Of a stretch of 64,000 bases of DNA, positions 28,806 to 35,538 are shown one piece after another; the stretch's first letter is position 1, and each line of letters begins with the position of its first letter. Location of the stretch: NCBI RefSeq assembly GCF_030316825.1, contig NZ_JASZYU010000001.1, positions 1,364,001 to 1,428,000 of the forward strand. The letters are read 5' to 3'. The position numbers and the translations under genes were made by a program. The notes below the pieces were generated by a model that was not told where the DNA came from, did not search any database, and worked only from the letters and a program-made list of their open reading frames with translations. This DNA is from Variovorax fucosicus (GTDB taxonomy: Bacteria > Pseudomonadota > Gammaproteobacteria > Burkholderiales > Burkholderiaceae_C).

Positions 28806-30608
28806 TCACTTCCACAACATCAAGTGCTCGACCACCGGCCCCAGCGCGAGCGCCGGCACGTAGTTGAGCAGGCCGACCAGCAACACGGTGCCGATCAGCA
28901 GGGAGACGAACAGCGGCCCGTGCGTCGGCATGGTGCCGGCGGTCTCGGGCAGGCGCTTCTTGGCGGCGAGCGCACCCGCGATGGCCAGCACCGGCACGAT
29001 CACGCCGAAGCGGCCGAGCCACATCACGAGGCCGAGCAGCGCGTTGTAGAACGGCGTGTTGGCCGAAAGCCCTGCGAACGCACTGCCGTTGTTGTTGCCG
29101 GCCGAGGTCAGCGCGTAGAGGATCTCGGAGAAGCCGTGCGCGCCGGGGTTGGCGATGCCGGCTTTGCCATCCACCATGCTGACCGCGAGTGCGGTGCCCG
29201 CCAGCACCAGGATCGGCGTGACCAGGATCGCGACCGAGGTCAGCTTCATCTCGTGCACCTCGATCTTCTTGCCGAGGTACTCGGGCGTGCGGCCGATCAT
29301 CAGGCCGGCAATGAACACCGCGAGGATCGCGAAGATCAGCATGCCGTACAGGCCGCTGCCGACGCCGCCGAACACCACCTCGCCGAGCTGCATCAGCACC
29401 AGCGGCACCAGGCCCCCGATCGGCGTGAGCGAGTCGTGCATCGCGTTCACCGCGCCGCACGAGGCGGCCGTGGTCACGGCGGCGAACAACGCGGAGGCAT
29501 TGATGCCGAAGCGGACTTCCTTGCCCTCCATGTTGCCGCCGGCCTGCAGCGCGCTTGTGGCCTGGTCGACGCCCAGCGCGCCGAGCAGCGGGTTGCCGGC
29601 CTGCTCCGCCGGCAGCAGCACGACGACGGCAATGACGAACATCACCGTCATCGCGGCCAGCACCGCCCAGCCCTGCCGCAGGTCCCCGACCACGCGGCCG
29701 AAGGCGAAGCACAGGGCGGCCGGAATCAGGAAGATCGCCAGCATCTGCACGAAGTTGGCGAGCGCCGTCGGGTTCTCGTACGGGTGCGCCGAGTTGGCGT
29801 TGAAGAAACCGCCGCCGTTGGTGCCGACCATCTTGATGGCCTCCTGCGAAGCGACCGGGCCCATCGCCAGCGTCTGGGTGGTGGTGTTGGCGTCTTCCAT
29901 CACGGGATTGCCGGCTGGGTCTTTCAGGGGCTGCCCGTCGGGGCCGTTCTTCGGCTGTTGGTAGGCCTGCGCCTCGACCGTGGTCACCGTCTTGTAGCTG
30001 TCGAAGTTCTGGATCACGCCCTGGCCGGCGAAGAACACGGCCACGACAAACGAGAGCGGCAGCAGCAGCCACACGGTGATGCGCGTGGTGTCGACCCAGA
30101 AATTGCCGACAAAGCCCCGGCCATCGGTGCGCCGCGCCGCGAAGCCGCGTGCCAGCGCGAAGGCGACCGCGATGCCGGTGGCGGCCGACAGGAAGTTCTG
30201 CACCGTGAGCCCGAGCATCTGTGTGAGATAGCTCATGGTCGACTCGCCGGCGTAGCCCTGCCAGTTGGTGTTGGTGACGAAGGCCACCGCGGTATTGAAC
30301 GAAGAATCGGGCGAGACCGCGGCCATGCCGGCCGGGTTGAGCGGCAGCACGGCCTGCAGGCGTTGCAGCCCGTAGACGACCAGCCCGCCCAGTGCATTGA
30401 AGGCCAGCAGCGCCAGCGCATAGCTGCGCCAGTGCATCGATTCGCCGGCCGACACGCCGGCCAGGCGGTACAGCGGCGCTTCCACGCGCTGCATCCAATG
30501 CGGCAGGCGGCCGTCACACAATGCCGCAAGGAAGCGGCCGATTGGCCAGGCCAGCAGGCCGAGCACGACCAGAAAGAGCAGCAGCAGAGTCCAGGCAGAG
30601 GCGTTCAT
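28806..30608 (-). CDS. kdpA: K+-transporting ATPase K+-channel-like subunit KdpA
   Basis: A 600-residue membrane protein of the SKT superfamily with about ten helices. The K+-selectivity loops are visible: [64 protein letters not shown] and [16 protein letters not shown]. Length is slightly above E. coli KdpA (557) because of extra residues in the loop [23 protein letters not shown]. It follows kdpF by 3 bp. Confidence 0.98.
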   Translation of the reverse strand: MNASAWTLLLLFLVVLGLLAWPIGRFLAALCDGRLPHWMQRVEAPLYRLAGVSAGESMHWRSYALALLAFNALGGLVVYGLQRLQAVLPLNPAGMAAVSPDSSFNTAVAFVTNTNWQGYAGESTMSYLTQMLGLTVQNFLSAATGIAVAFALARGFAARRTDGRGFVGNFWVDTTRITVWLLLPLSFVVAVFFAGQGVIQNFDSYKTVTTVEAQAYQQPKNGPDGQPLKDPAGNPVMEDANTTTQTLAMGPVASQEAIKMVGTNGGGFFNANSAHPYENPTALANFVQMLAIFLIPAALCFAFGRVVGDLRQGWAVLAAMTVMFVIAVVVLLPAEQAGNPLLGALGVDQATSALQAGGNMEGKEVRFGINASALFAAVTTAASCGAVNAMHDSLTPIGGLVPLVLMQLGEVVFGGVGSGLYGMLIFAILAVFIAGLMIGRTPEYLGKKIEVHEMKLTSVAILVTPILVLAGTALAVSMVDGKAGIANPGAHGFSEILYALTSAGNNNGSAFAGLSANTPFYNALLGLVMWLGRFGVIVPVLAIAGALAAKKRLPETAGTMPTHGPLFVSLLIGTVLLVGLLNYVPALALGPVVEHLMLWK

Positions 30609-30611
30609 GAC

Positions 30612-30710
30612 TCAGAACTCCTCCGCGCGGATCAGCGCGTAGACCAGATAGGCGAACAGCGCGATCGCAATGAAAGCGCCAAAGCCATAGAGCACTTCGA
30701 GGCTGATCAC
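30612..30710 (-). CDS. kdpF: K+-transporting ATPase small subunit KdpF
   Basis: A 32-residue single-span membrane peptide: GTG-initiated, ISLEVLYGFGAFIAIALFAY, LVYALIRAEEF. KdpF stabilises the KdpABC complex in lipid. The assignment rests on size, one hydrophobic helix, the closing ALIRAEEF (E. coli KdpF ends in a similar charged tail) and position 3 bp before kdpA. GGGAG lies five bases upstream of the GTG. Its start overlaps the stop of a further 34-residue ORF (GTGA). Confidence 0.85.
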   Translation of the reverse strand: MISLEVLYGFGAFIAIALFAYLVYALIRAEEF

Positions 30711-30811
30711 GGCCGCTCCCCTTTGGCGGCCTGCAGCCTGTGCAGCCCTGCCACCATGACGACCAGTGCCACCCACAGCGCCGCGAGGGCGGCGATCCAT
30801 ACCAAATCCAT
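30707..30811 (-). CDS. 34-residue membrane peptide at the head of the kdp operon
   Basis: ATG-initiated ORF with an AGGAG ribosome site eight bases upstream. It encodes MDLVWIAALAALWVALVVMV followed by AGLHRLQAAKGERP: one transmembrane helix with a positive C-terminal tail. Its stop (TGA) overlaps the kdpF GTG start, which suggests translational coupling. It is not a known Kdp subunit that I recognise. It may be a second KdpF-like stabiliser, or a leader peptide. The good ribosome site and the precise coupling argue that it is real. Confidence 0.6.
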   Translation of the reverse strand: MDLVWIAALAALWVALVVMVAGLHRLQAAKGERP

Positions 30812-30881
30812 TCAGTCACTCCTGTTGCGAGACATGGCACTCAGTCTCGGCAGGCGTGCGTAAAAACGGGGAATGGACTCG

Positions 30882-30910
30882 GGGGCGGGGTGTAAAGAAG
30901 CCGTAAAAAC
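30882..30910 (-). promoter_or_regulatory. KdpE-binding site upstream of the kdp operon
   Basis: Read on the minus strand the site is GTTTTTACGG, then CTTC, then TTTACACCCCGCCCC. It matches the E. coli kdpFABC KdpE site (TTTTTATA-type arm, then TTTACACCCCGCCC) very closely, in the same orientation relative to the operon. It lies about 70 bp upstream of the first kdp ORF. Confidence 0.75.
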
Positions 30911-30926
30911 GGCGAGCGGGGTTGGC

Positions 30927-31094
30927 TCAGGCGCGCGGAAAGCTGGCCTGCTGCATCTCGCGGTTGAGCTCTTGCAGCTTTCTGGACAGCTTCAGAACTT
31001 CGGCACGCACGGATTCATCCCCGCTGTGGAGCTGAAGGAACAGCTTGGCGAGAGTGTCTGTCAGGTGAGCCCATTGCGCGAATGAACTGCCCAT
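30927..31094 (-). CDS. Small helical protein, 55 residues
   Basis: ORF encoding MGSSFAQWAHLTDTLAKLFL and then QLHSGDESVRAEVLKLSRKL plus QELNREMQQASFPRA. Heptad-like hydrophobics and the charged second half suggest a short coiled coil. The frame stays open upstream into AT-rich sequence, with possible TTG/GTG starts but no clear ribosome site, so both start and reality are uncertain. The last base lies just upstream of the KdpE site, between the SDR gene and the kdp operon. Confidence 0.4.
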   Translation of the reverse strand: MGSSFAQWAHLTDTLAKLFLQLHSGDESVRAEVLKLSRKLQELNREMQQASFPRA

Positions 31095-31186
31095 GGTGTC
31101 CGACGGTTTACGCAAAGCTTCGCTCCACAACCGAAGAGTTGTAATAGCACGATAGTACTCACTTCGGTAGCGTCCGTGTTGAGAAT

Positions 31187-32089
31187 TCAGCGCTGGAGCT
31201 TGTCTTTTGCGTTCTGCGCCTCGATGCGCTCGCGGGCGGCCATCCAGTCGGCGTCGCTCCACTGCCGCAGTTCGTAGAAGTTGCCGCCGGTGGCGAGCGC
31301 CTGGCCGCCGTCCATCATGATGGCCTGGCCGGTGAGCCAGTCGCACTGGCCGGGCGCCATGAGGAATGCGGCGAGGTTCTGCAACTCGCTCATCTCGCCG
31401 GTGCGTGCCATCGGATTGCTCTTCTTGCTGCGCTCGCCGGGCTCCTCGCCGGGATTCAGGCGCTTGCTCATGCCTTCGGTCGGAATCTCGCCGGGGCCGA
31501 CCGCGTTGAGGCGGATGCCGTAGCGCGCCCACTCCACGGCCAGCGACTTGGTCATGACCTCGATGCCGGCCTTGCTCATGGCCGAGGGCACCACGTAGGG
31601 GCCGCCGTTGTCGACCCAGGTCACGATGATGCTCATCACGCTGCGGTACGGGCTGCCGGGCTTCCACTCGCCGGCCTTGGCCTGCGCGATCCAGCGCTTG
31701 CCGACCGCCTGCGTCACGTAGAAGCTGCCGTGGAACACGATGTTGGCCACCGCGTCGAAGGCGCGCGGCGACAGCGCCTCGGTCGGCGAGACGAAGTTGC
31801 CGGCCGCGTTGTTGACCAGGCCGGTGAGGCCGCCGCCGGCGAACAGCGACTCCACCATTTCGTCGACCGCCTGCGCGTTGCGGATGTCGACGCCGAACGC
31901 ATCGACGCGGCGCCCCGGAAACTGCTTGCGCCATTCGGCCGCCGTGTCTTCGACCACCGACTGGCGCCGGCCGCAGATCGCGACGTCGGCGCCGAGGCCC
32001 AGAAAACGCTCGGCCATCGACTTGCCGAGGCCGGTGCCGCCGCCGGTGACCAGGATGCGCTGGCCGGTCATGAGGGTGGGTTGGAACAT
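31187..32089 (-). CDS. SDR-family oxidoreductase, 2,4-dienoyl-CoA reductase-like
   Basis: A 300-residue short-chain dehydrogenase. The cofactor motif is TGGGTGLG (residues about 15-22) and NNAAGNF is present. The catalytic Tyr of classical SDRs is absent: the usual YxxxK appears as SAMSK in VVPSAMSKAGIEVMTKSLAVEW. This SxxxK pattern is characteristic of 2,4-dienoyl-CoA reductases (DECR/FadH-type SDRs), which use another Tyr. GPGEIPTEGMSKRL is the substrate loop. Likely role: auxiliary beta-oxidation of unsaturated acyl-CoA. Confidence 0.88.
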   Translation of the reverse strand: MFQPTLMTGQRILVTGGGTGLGKSMAERFLGLGADVAICGRRQSVVEDTAAEWRKQFPGRRVDAFGVDIRNAQAVDEMVESLFAGGGLTGLVNNAAGNFVSPTEALSPRAFDAVANIVFHGSFYVTQAVGKRWIAQAKAGEWKPGSPYRSVMSIIVTWVDNGGPYVVPSAMSKAGIEVMTKSLAVEWARYGIRLNAVGPGEIPTEGMSKRLNPGEEPGERSKKSNPMARTGEMSELQNLAAFLMAPGQCDWLTGQAIMMDGGQALATGGNFYELRQWSDADWMAARERIEAQNAKDKLQR

Positions 32090-32125
32090 GGTGCGTGTCT
32101 CCTTCTTCGGTGGTGAGTGGACGAA

Positions 32126-32383
32126 TCAGTCAGCAACGAACTTCGCCTTGAACTTCGCCTCGTCGGCATCGAGCTCGAGCGTGACGAGCTGGCCCATCTT
32201 GTTGTCGGCGAGGCGGCAGGCGGCGAACAGGCTGTAGCGGCCCTTGAAGTAGTAGCTCTCGAGGTCGATCAGCATGTAGGGGTGCGGCACGAAGACCTGG
32301 TGCTCGAACACCACGCGGTGCACGTTGCGCGGCGACGGAAAGAGCTTGTACTCACCCGTGTCGATCGATTTGGCGGTGGCCAT
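32126..32383 (-). CDS. Conserved hypothetical protein, 85 residues
   Basis: Encodes MATAKSIDTGEYKLFPSPRN and a beta-rich remainder (VHRVVFEHQVFVPHPYMLID, LESYYFKGRYSLFAACRLAD, then an acidic C-terminus). No signal peptide, no membrane segment, no Cys except in FAACRL. I do not recognise the family. It is followed 36 bp later by the SDR gene and preceded by another hypothetical gene, all on the minus strand, so it probably belongs to the same transcript. Confidence 0.65.
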   Translation of the reverse strand: MATAKSIDTGEYKLFPSPRNVHRVVFEHQVFVPHPYMLIDLESYYFKGRYSLFAACRLADNKMGQLVTLELDADEAKFKAKFVAD

Positions 32384-32409
32384 GGTGGGGTTCCGGAAAA
32401 GGTGAGGGG

Positions 32410-32817
32410 CTAGGGTTGGCGGAACTGCTTGCGCAGCACCGCACGGTGCCGGTCGATGTGCGCCATCTGCGCTTCGGCGATGGTGCCGCCAAGGTCGACG
32501 CCGTCGCCGTTCAGCACCTCGTTGGCAAGCGCCAGCGCGCGCGCGACGACCTCTTCTTCGCTCACGCCCTGGCCGGCCGCAAGGTCGAGCGCCACGCGCT
32601 TCATGGCGCGCTGCGACAGCATCCACATGGCGCCGAAGGCATCCCAGGCGGCGGCGGCTTCCTTGAACTTGTCGCGCTCGGCCAGGATTTCGTTGAGCGG
32701 CTTGGCGAGCAGTTCGTTGAGCGCATCGAGCTGCTCCGCCATGGCCTCGTTCTGCGCGTTGGCGGCGAGCAGGGCATCGGCTGCGGCATCGGCCTGGGCG
32801 TAGGGTGTCGTGGACAT
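32410..32817 (-). CDS. Hypothetical helical protein, 135 residues
   Basis: A strongly helical, Ala/Glu-rich protein without signal peptide or membrane span: DALLAANAQNEAMAEQLDAL, then LLAKPLNEILAERDKFKEAA and an amphipathic C-terminal half ending MAHIDRHRAVLRKQFRQP. The pattern would suit a phasin-like or coiled-coil scaffold, but no signature confirms that. It lies 7 bp from the upstream 202-residue gene and 26 bp from the downstream 85-residue gene, so the three are likely co-transcribed. Confidence 0.7.
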   Translation of the reverse strand: MSTTPYAQADAAADALLAANAQNEAMAEQLDALNELLAKPLNEILAERDKFKEAAAAWDAFGAMWMLSQRAMKRVALDLAAGQGVSEEEVVARALALANEVLNGDGVDLGGTIAEAQMAHIDRHRAVLRKQFRQP

Positions 32818-32824
32818 GGTGGAT

Positions 32825-33433
32825 TCAGCTCCCGATCAGTGCGCGGTAGGCGTCGCGCGTGCCGGGCGCGACGGAGTCGAGCGCCAGCTGGTAAGAGGTT
32901 CGGTGCCGCGCCATCATGCGCGCGGAGGCCACGGTTTTCGACTTGCAGTACCAGTGGCAGGTGTGTTGCATCAAGAACAGCTCGGCCGACATCGTGAACG
33001 CCTTGGCCTTGGGCGTTTGCTGCAGGCGGTTGGCGGCCGCATCGGCGATGCCCTGGGCATGGATCGCAAAGGCCTGGCGCACGTCGAAGAACATCGATGC
33101 GGGCAGCAGCTGGTCGGCGAACGGCAAGGCCAGTGGCAACTTGCTGACGCGCGCCTGCGATTCGTCGACGCGCGAGAAACCGGCGGCGAAACGGTTGAAC
33201 TGCGCCGACAAGTCCTGCTCGCTGCTGTCGAGCAGGCTCCAGATCTGGGCCCGGCGCTCCGCATCGTCTTCGCCCAGGCAGCGCAGGTAGCCGTCGGTGA
33301 GCTTTTCCATGAGCTTCTCGATCTGGTGGTTGCCGAGATGGCTGGCCAGCAACGCAATGCGCCGCTTCTGGTCTCTCGATTTGAGAGCGTACGCGCCGAA
33401 GGCGATCAGGATCGCCAGAACAAAGATTTCCAT
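32825..33433 (-). CDS. Hypothetical protein with one N-terminal membrane helix, 202 residues
   Basis: The N-terminus MEIFVLAILIAFGAYALKSR is a single membrane anchor; the rest is a soluble helical domain with Cys/His-containing segments (LMQHTCHWYCKSKTVASARM). Basic residues right after the helix (KSRDQKRR) predict a cytoplasmic C-terminal domain. No family recognised. First of three small minus-strand genes that run toward the SDR gene. Confidence 0.7.
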   Translation of the reverse strand: MEIFVLAILIAFGAYALKSRDQKRRIALLASHLGNHQIEKLMEKLTDGYLRCLGEDDAERRAQIWSLLDSSEQDLSAQFNRFAAGFSRVDESQARVSKLPLALPFADQLLPASMFFDVRQAFAIHAQGIADAAANRLQQTPKAKAFTMSAELFLMQHTCHWYCKSKTVASARMMARHRTSYQLALDSVAPGTRDAYRALIGS

Positions 33434-33477
33434 GGGCAGGAGTGTAGTGATCCCGTGCGGCGGCCCCCATGCGATCT

Positions 33478-33494
33478 GCTATTGTTTTGATAGC
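33478..33494. repeat. Short intergenic hairpin GCTAT-N7-ATAGC
   Basis: GCTAT (33478-33482) and ATAGC (33490-33494) flank TGTTTTG. Small AT-rich hairpins of this form are, as far as I recall, frequent between genes in Comamonadaceae. It sits between the YhcG-type nuclease gene and the 202-residue membrane protein gene. Function unknown. Confidence 0.5.
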
Positions 33495-33546
33495 TTACGG
33501 AGCCCGTCAGACGGTCACTCCAGCCCGTTGGCCTGGCGCCGCAGGC

Positions 33547-34692
33547 TCATGCGCCTGAGGAAAGCTGCCTCAGCTCACGGCGAAGCTCGCGCTCCAGCTC
33601 CTGCTCCGTCGGCAGATGCAGTTGGTAGCGGCTGGTGAAGATGTTGCGCTCCTGCTGCTCGCCCAGGGTGTACTTCACCACCGCGTCGTTCTTGTCCGGG
33701 CACAGGATCACGCCAAGTGTCGGGTTGTCGCCCTCGGTGCGCCGCTCGCGGTCGTAGTAGTTCACATAGAACTGGATCTGGCCCAAGTCGCCATGGGTCA
33801 GCTTGCCGACCTTGAGGTCGATCAGCACGTAGCACTTCAGCACCGTGTGATAGAAAACCAGATCGATGTAGAAGTGATCGCCGTCGACCGTGATGCGCTC
33901 CTGGCGCGACACAAATGCAAAGCCCTTGCCCAGCTCCAGCAAAAAGGTTTGCAGGTTGTCTATGAGCGCCTGCTCCAGCTTCGACTCCACCAGCCTCGGG
34001 GACTCGGGCAGCCCCAGAAACTCGATCACCAGCGGGTCTTTCAAAGCGTCGAGCGGTTGCATCACTTCATGCCCATGCGTTGCCAGCCGCATCAATCCCT
34101 TTTTGTCTTTGCTCTTGGCCAGGCGGTCGTACAGCAGGCTCGCTGCCTGGCGCGACAGTTCGCGCACCGACCACGCATTGCGGATCGCCTCGATCTCATA
34201 GAAGGCCCGCGCCTCGGCACGCCCCACACGCAGGAGCTGGCGATAGTGGCTCCATGACAGCGATGGATGCAGCACACCGGGCTGCCACGCTTCATCGCCC
34301 ACCGATTTCCGAGACGGCGTCCCGGAAATCGCCTCCAGGGGCAAGGCCAGCGCCGCCGCCGAAGATTTCCGAGACACCGTCTCGGAAATCAGCTGTGGAT
34401 AGTCGAGGTAGAACTGCCGGAAGGCTTCAAGGTTGTCCACGGAGTAACCGCGCCCGAACTCGGCGTTCAGCCGCGCCGACAGCTCGGCCAGCAACCTGGC
34501 GCCATATCCGGCCCGCCGCTGCCCACGCTGCTCTTCTTCAACGATCTCGCGGCCGACCAGCCAGTTGGCAGCAACCTGTGTCGTGTTGACCGTGCGCGCC
34601 ACGCCGGCACGCGCCGCGTCCAATATCTCGCGCACCCGGCCATAGAGCGGCGGCGCGGCGGCAACAGGTTTTTTCTCGCGCGAGGTTGTCAA
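33547..34692 (-). CDS. PDDEXK nuclease, YhcG/DUF1016 family
   Basis: A 381-residue protein. The DUF1016 N-terminal domain is seen in ANWLVGREIVEEEQRGQRRAGYGARLLAELSARL and the C-terminal PDDEXK nuclease in VDGDHFYIDLVFYH (Asp) followed by CYVLIDLKVGKLTHGDLGQIQFYV (the D-x-K pair). Family members are putative RNA/DNA nucleases linked to mobile DNA. Start is taken as TTG at 34692, after AAGAGAA. Between residues about 100 and 130 the conserved PQ region carries two near-copies of ISET(V/P)SRKS encoded by 27-bp palindromes. An open frame through the regulator upstream is only a readthrough artefact. Confidence 0.85.
   Translation of the reverse strand: MTTSREKKPVAAAPPLYGRVREILDAARAGVARTVNTTQVAANWLVGREIVEEEQRGQRRAGYGARLLAELSARLNAEFGRGYSVDNLEAFRQFYLDYPQLISETVSRKSSAAALALPLEAISGTPSRKSVGDEAWQPGVLHPSLSWSHYRQLLRVGRAEARAFYEIEAIRNAWSVRELSRQAASLLYDRLAKSKDKKGLMRLATHGHEVMQPLDALKDPLVIEFLGLPESPRLVESKLEQALIDNLQTFLLELGKGFAFVSRQERITVDGDHFYIDLVFYHTVLKCYVLIDLKVGKLTHGDLGQIQFYVNYYDRERRTEGDNPTLGVILCPDKNDAVVKYTLGEQQERNIFTSRYQLHLPTEQELERELRRELRQLSSGA
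34304..34330. repeat. In-gene palindrome, copy 1
   Basis: GATTTCCGAGAC, three bases, then a near-complement GTCCCGGAAATC (one mismatch). It lies in frame inside the YhcG-type nuclease gene, 60 bp from copy 2. Confidence 0.8.
34364..34390. repeat. In-gene palindrome, copy 2
   Basis: GATTTCCGAGAC (34364-34375), loop ACC, GTCTCGGAAATC (34379-34390): perfect 12-bp arms. Copies 1 and 2 share 12 identical bases on the left and 11 of 12 on the right, and their spacing of 60 bp keeps the frame. Confidence 0.85.
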
Positions 34693-34718
34693 TCTGGTTC
34701 TCTTTGAGGGCTGCGCGA

Positions 34719-35453
34719 TTATCGAGGGCCCGCACCCCCACCGCCGCGCAGCGCCGCCATGTCGAGCACGCGCAGCCCACCGTATTCCACCCGCAGCGCG
34801 CCCTGCGCTTCCAGCGTGCGCAGCGCCTGGTTCACGCGCTGGCGCGACAGGCCGATCAGGTAGGCCAGTTCCTGCTGGGTGATGCGCAGCAGTTCGCCCA
34901 CGCCCGGAAACAGCACGGGATTGAACAACGCGGCCAGGTTGCGCGCCACGCGCACGTCGGGGTTGTTGAGCCGGTCGGCCTCGCGCGCGGCGATGAACTG
35001 GGCCAGCCGCTCGTTGAGCTGGTTCATCACGAAGCGGTTGAAACCGATGGAGTGGTCCAGCAGCCAGTGGAAGTCGTCGACCGGCAACCCCGCCACGAGG
35101 CTGCGGCGCAGCGCCTGGATGTTGTAGCGGTACGGCTCCCGCTTGAGCGCGGTGCCTTCGCCGAACCAGCCGCCGGGCGGCAGGCCGCTGTAGGTCATCG
35201 AGGTGCCATCGGCGTTGTCGTTGCTCATCTTGAGCAGGCCCTCGATCACGCCGAACCAGTAGGTCGGCGCGCGGCCGATGCGGCAGACCAGGTCGCCGGG
35301 TTCGGCCTCGCCCACCACCAGCGCGGCCTCGGCGCGGCGCCGCTCCGGGCCCGCGAGCGCGCGCAGCCACGGGATGTTGTCGAGCTCGCCGGCATCGGCC
35401 GGACGCACGCGGTCGCGGATCGAATTGCCGCTGCTGGAACTGCCGATGTTCAT
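34719..35453 (-). CDS. Crp/Fnr-family transcriptional regulator
   Basis: A 244-residue protein. The N-terminal cyclic-nucleotide-binding-like beta roll is about residues 30-130 (EPGDLVCRIGRAPTYWFGVIEGLLKMS, then PPGGWFGEGTALKREPYRYNIQAL), and the C-terminal winged helix has QQELAYLIGLSRQRVNQALRTLEAQGAL. No Fe-S cysteine pattern is visible, so a small-molecule effector is more likely than oxygen. It is divergent from an AMP-ligase/ABC-importer operon. A perfect palindrome at 35485-35502 between them has CRP-like geometry. The recognition helix is SRQRVNQ against SRETVGR of CRP. Confidence 0.9.
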   Translation of the reverse strand: MNIGSSSSGNSIRDRVRPADAGELDNIPWLRALAGPERRRAEAALVVGEAEPGDLVCRIGRAPTYWFGVIEGLLKMSNDNADGTSMTYSGLPPGGWFGEGTALKREPYRYNIQALRRSLVAGLPVDDFHWLLDHSIGFNRFVMNQLNERLAQFIAAREADRLNNPDVRVARNLAALFNPVLFPGVGELLRITQQELAYLIGLSRQRVNQALRTLEAQGALRVEYGGLRVLDMAALRGGGGAGPR

Positions 35454-35484
35454 CGGGAAACTCCGGGGAGTAGTGTCCCTAGGA

Positions 35485-35502
35485 TTGTCGTTGGAACGAC
35501 AA
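35485..35502. promoter_or_regulatory. Crp/Fnr-type operator between divergent genes
   Basis: TTGTCGTT, GG, AACGACAA: perfect 8-bp arms. The inner TGTCG-N6-CGACA has the 16-bp spacing of CRP sites. A possible -10 (TACGAT, 35523-35528) puts the transcription start of the ligase/ABC operon near 35535, so the palindrome is centred near -41.5, the class II activator position. Confidence 0.7.
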
Positions 35503-35538
35503 CTCGGCGTCAAAGTGCGGCCTACGATCCGCCCCACT

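Noticed and set aside
33547..35370. A fused nuclease-regulator protein in one open frame
   Set aside because: The frame runs out of the nuclease gene into the Crp-like gene in a different frame; the upstream part has shadow composition and the nuclease has its own TTG start.
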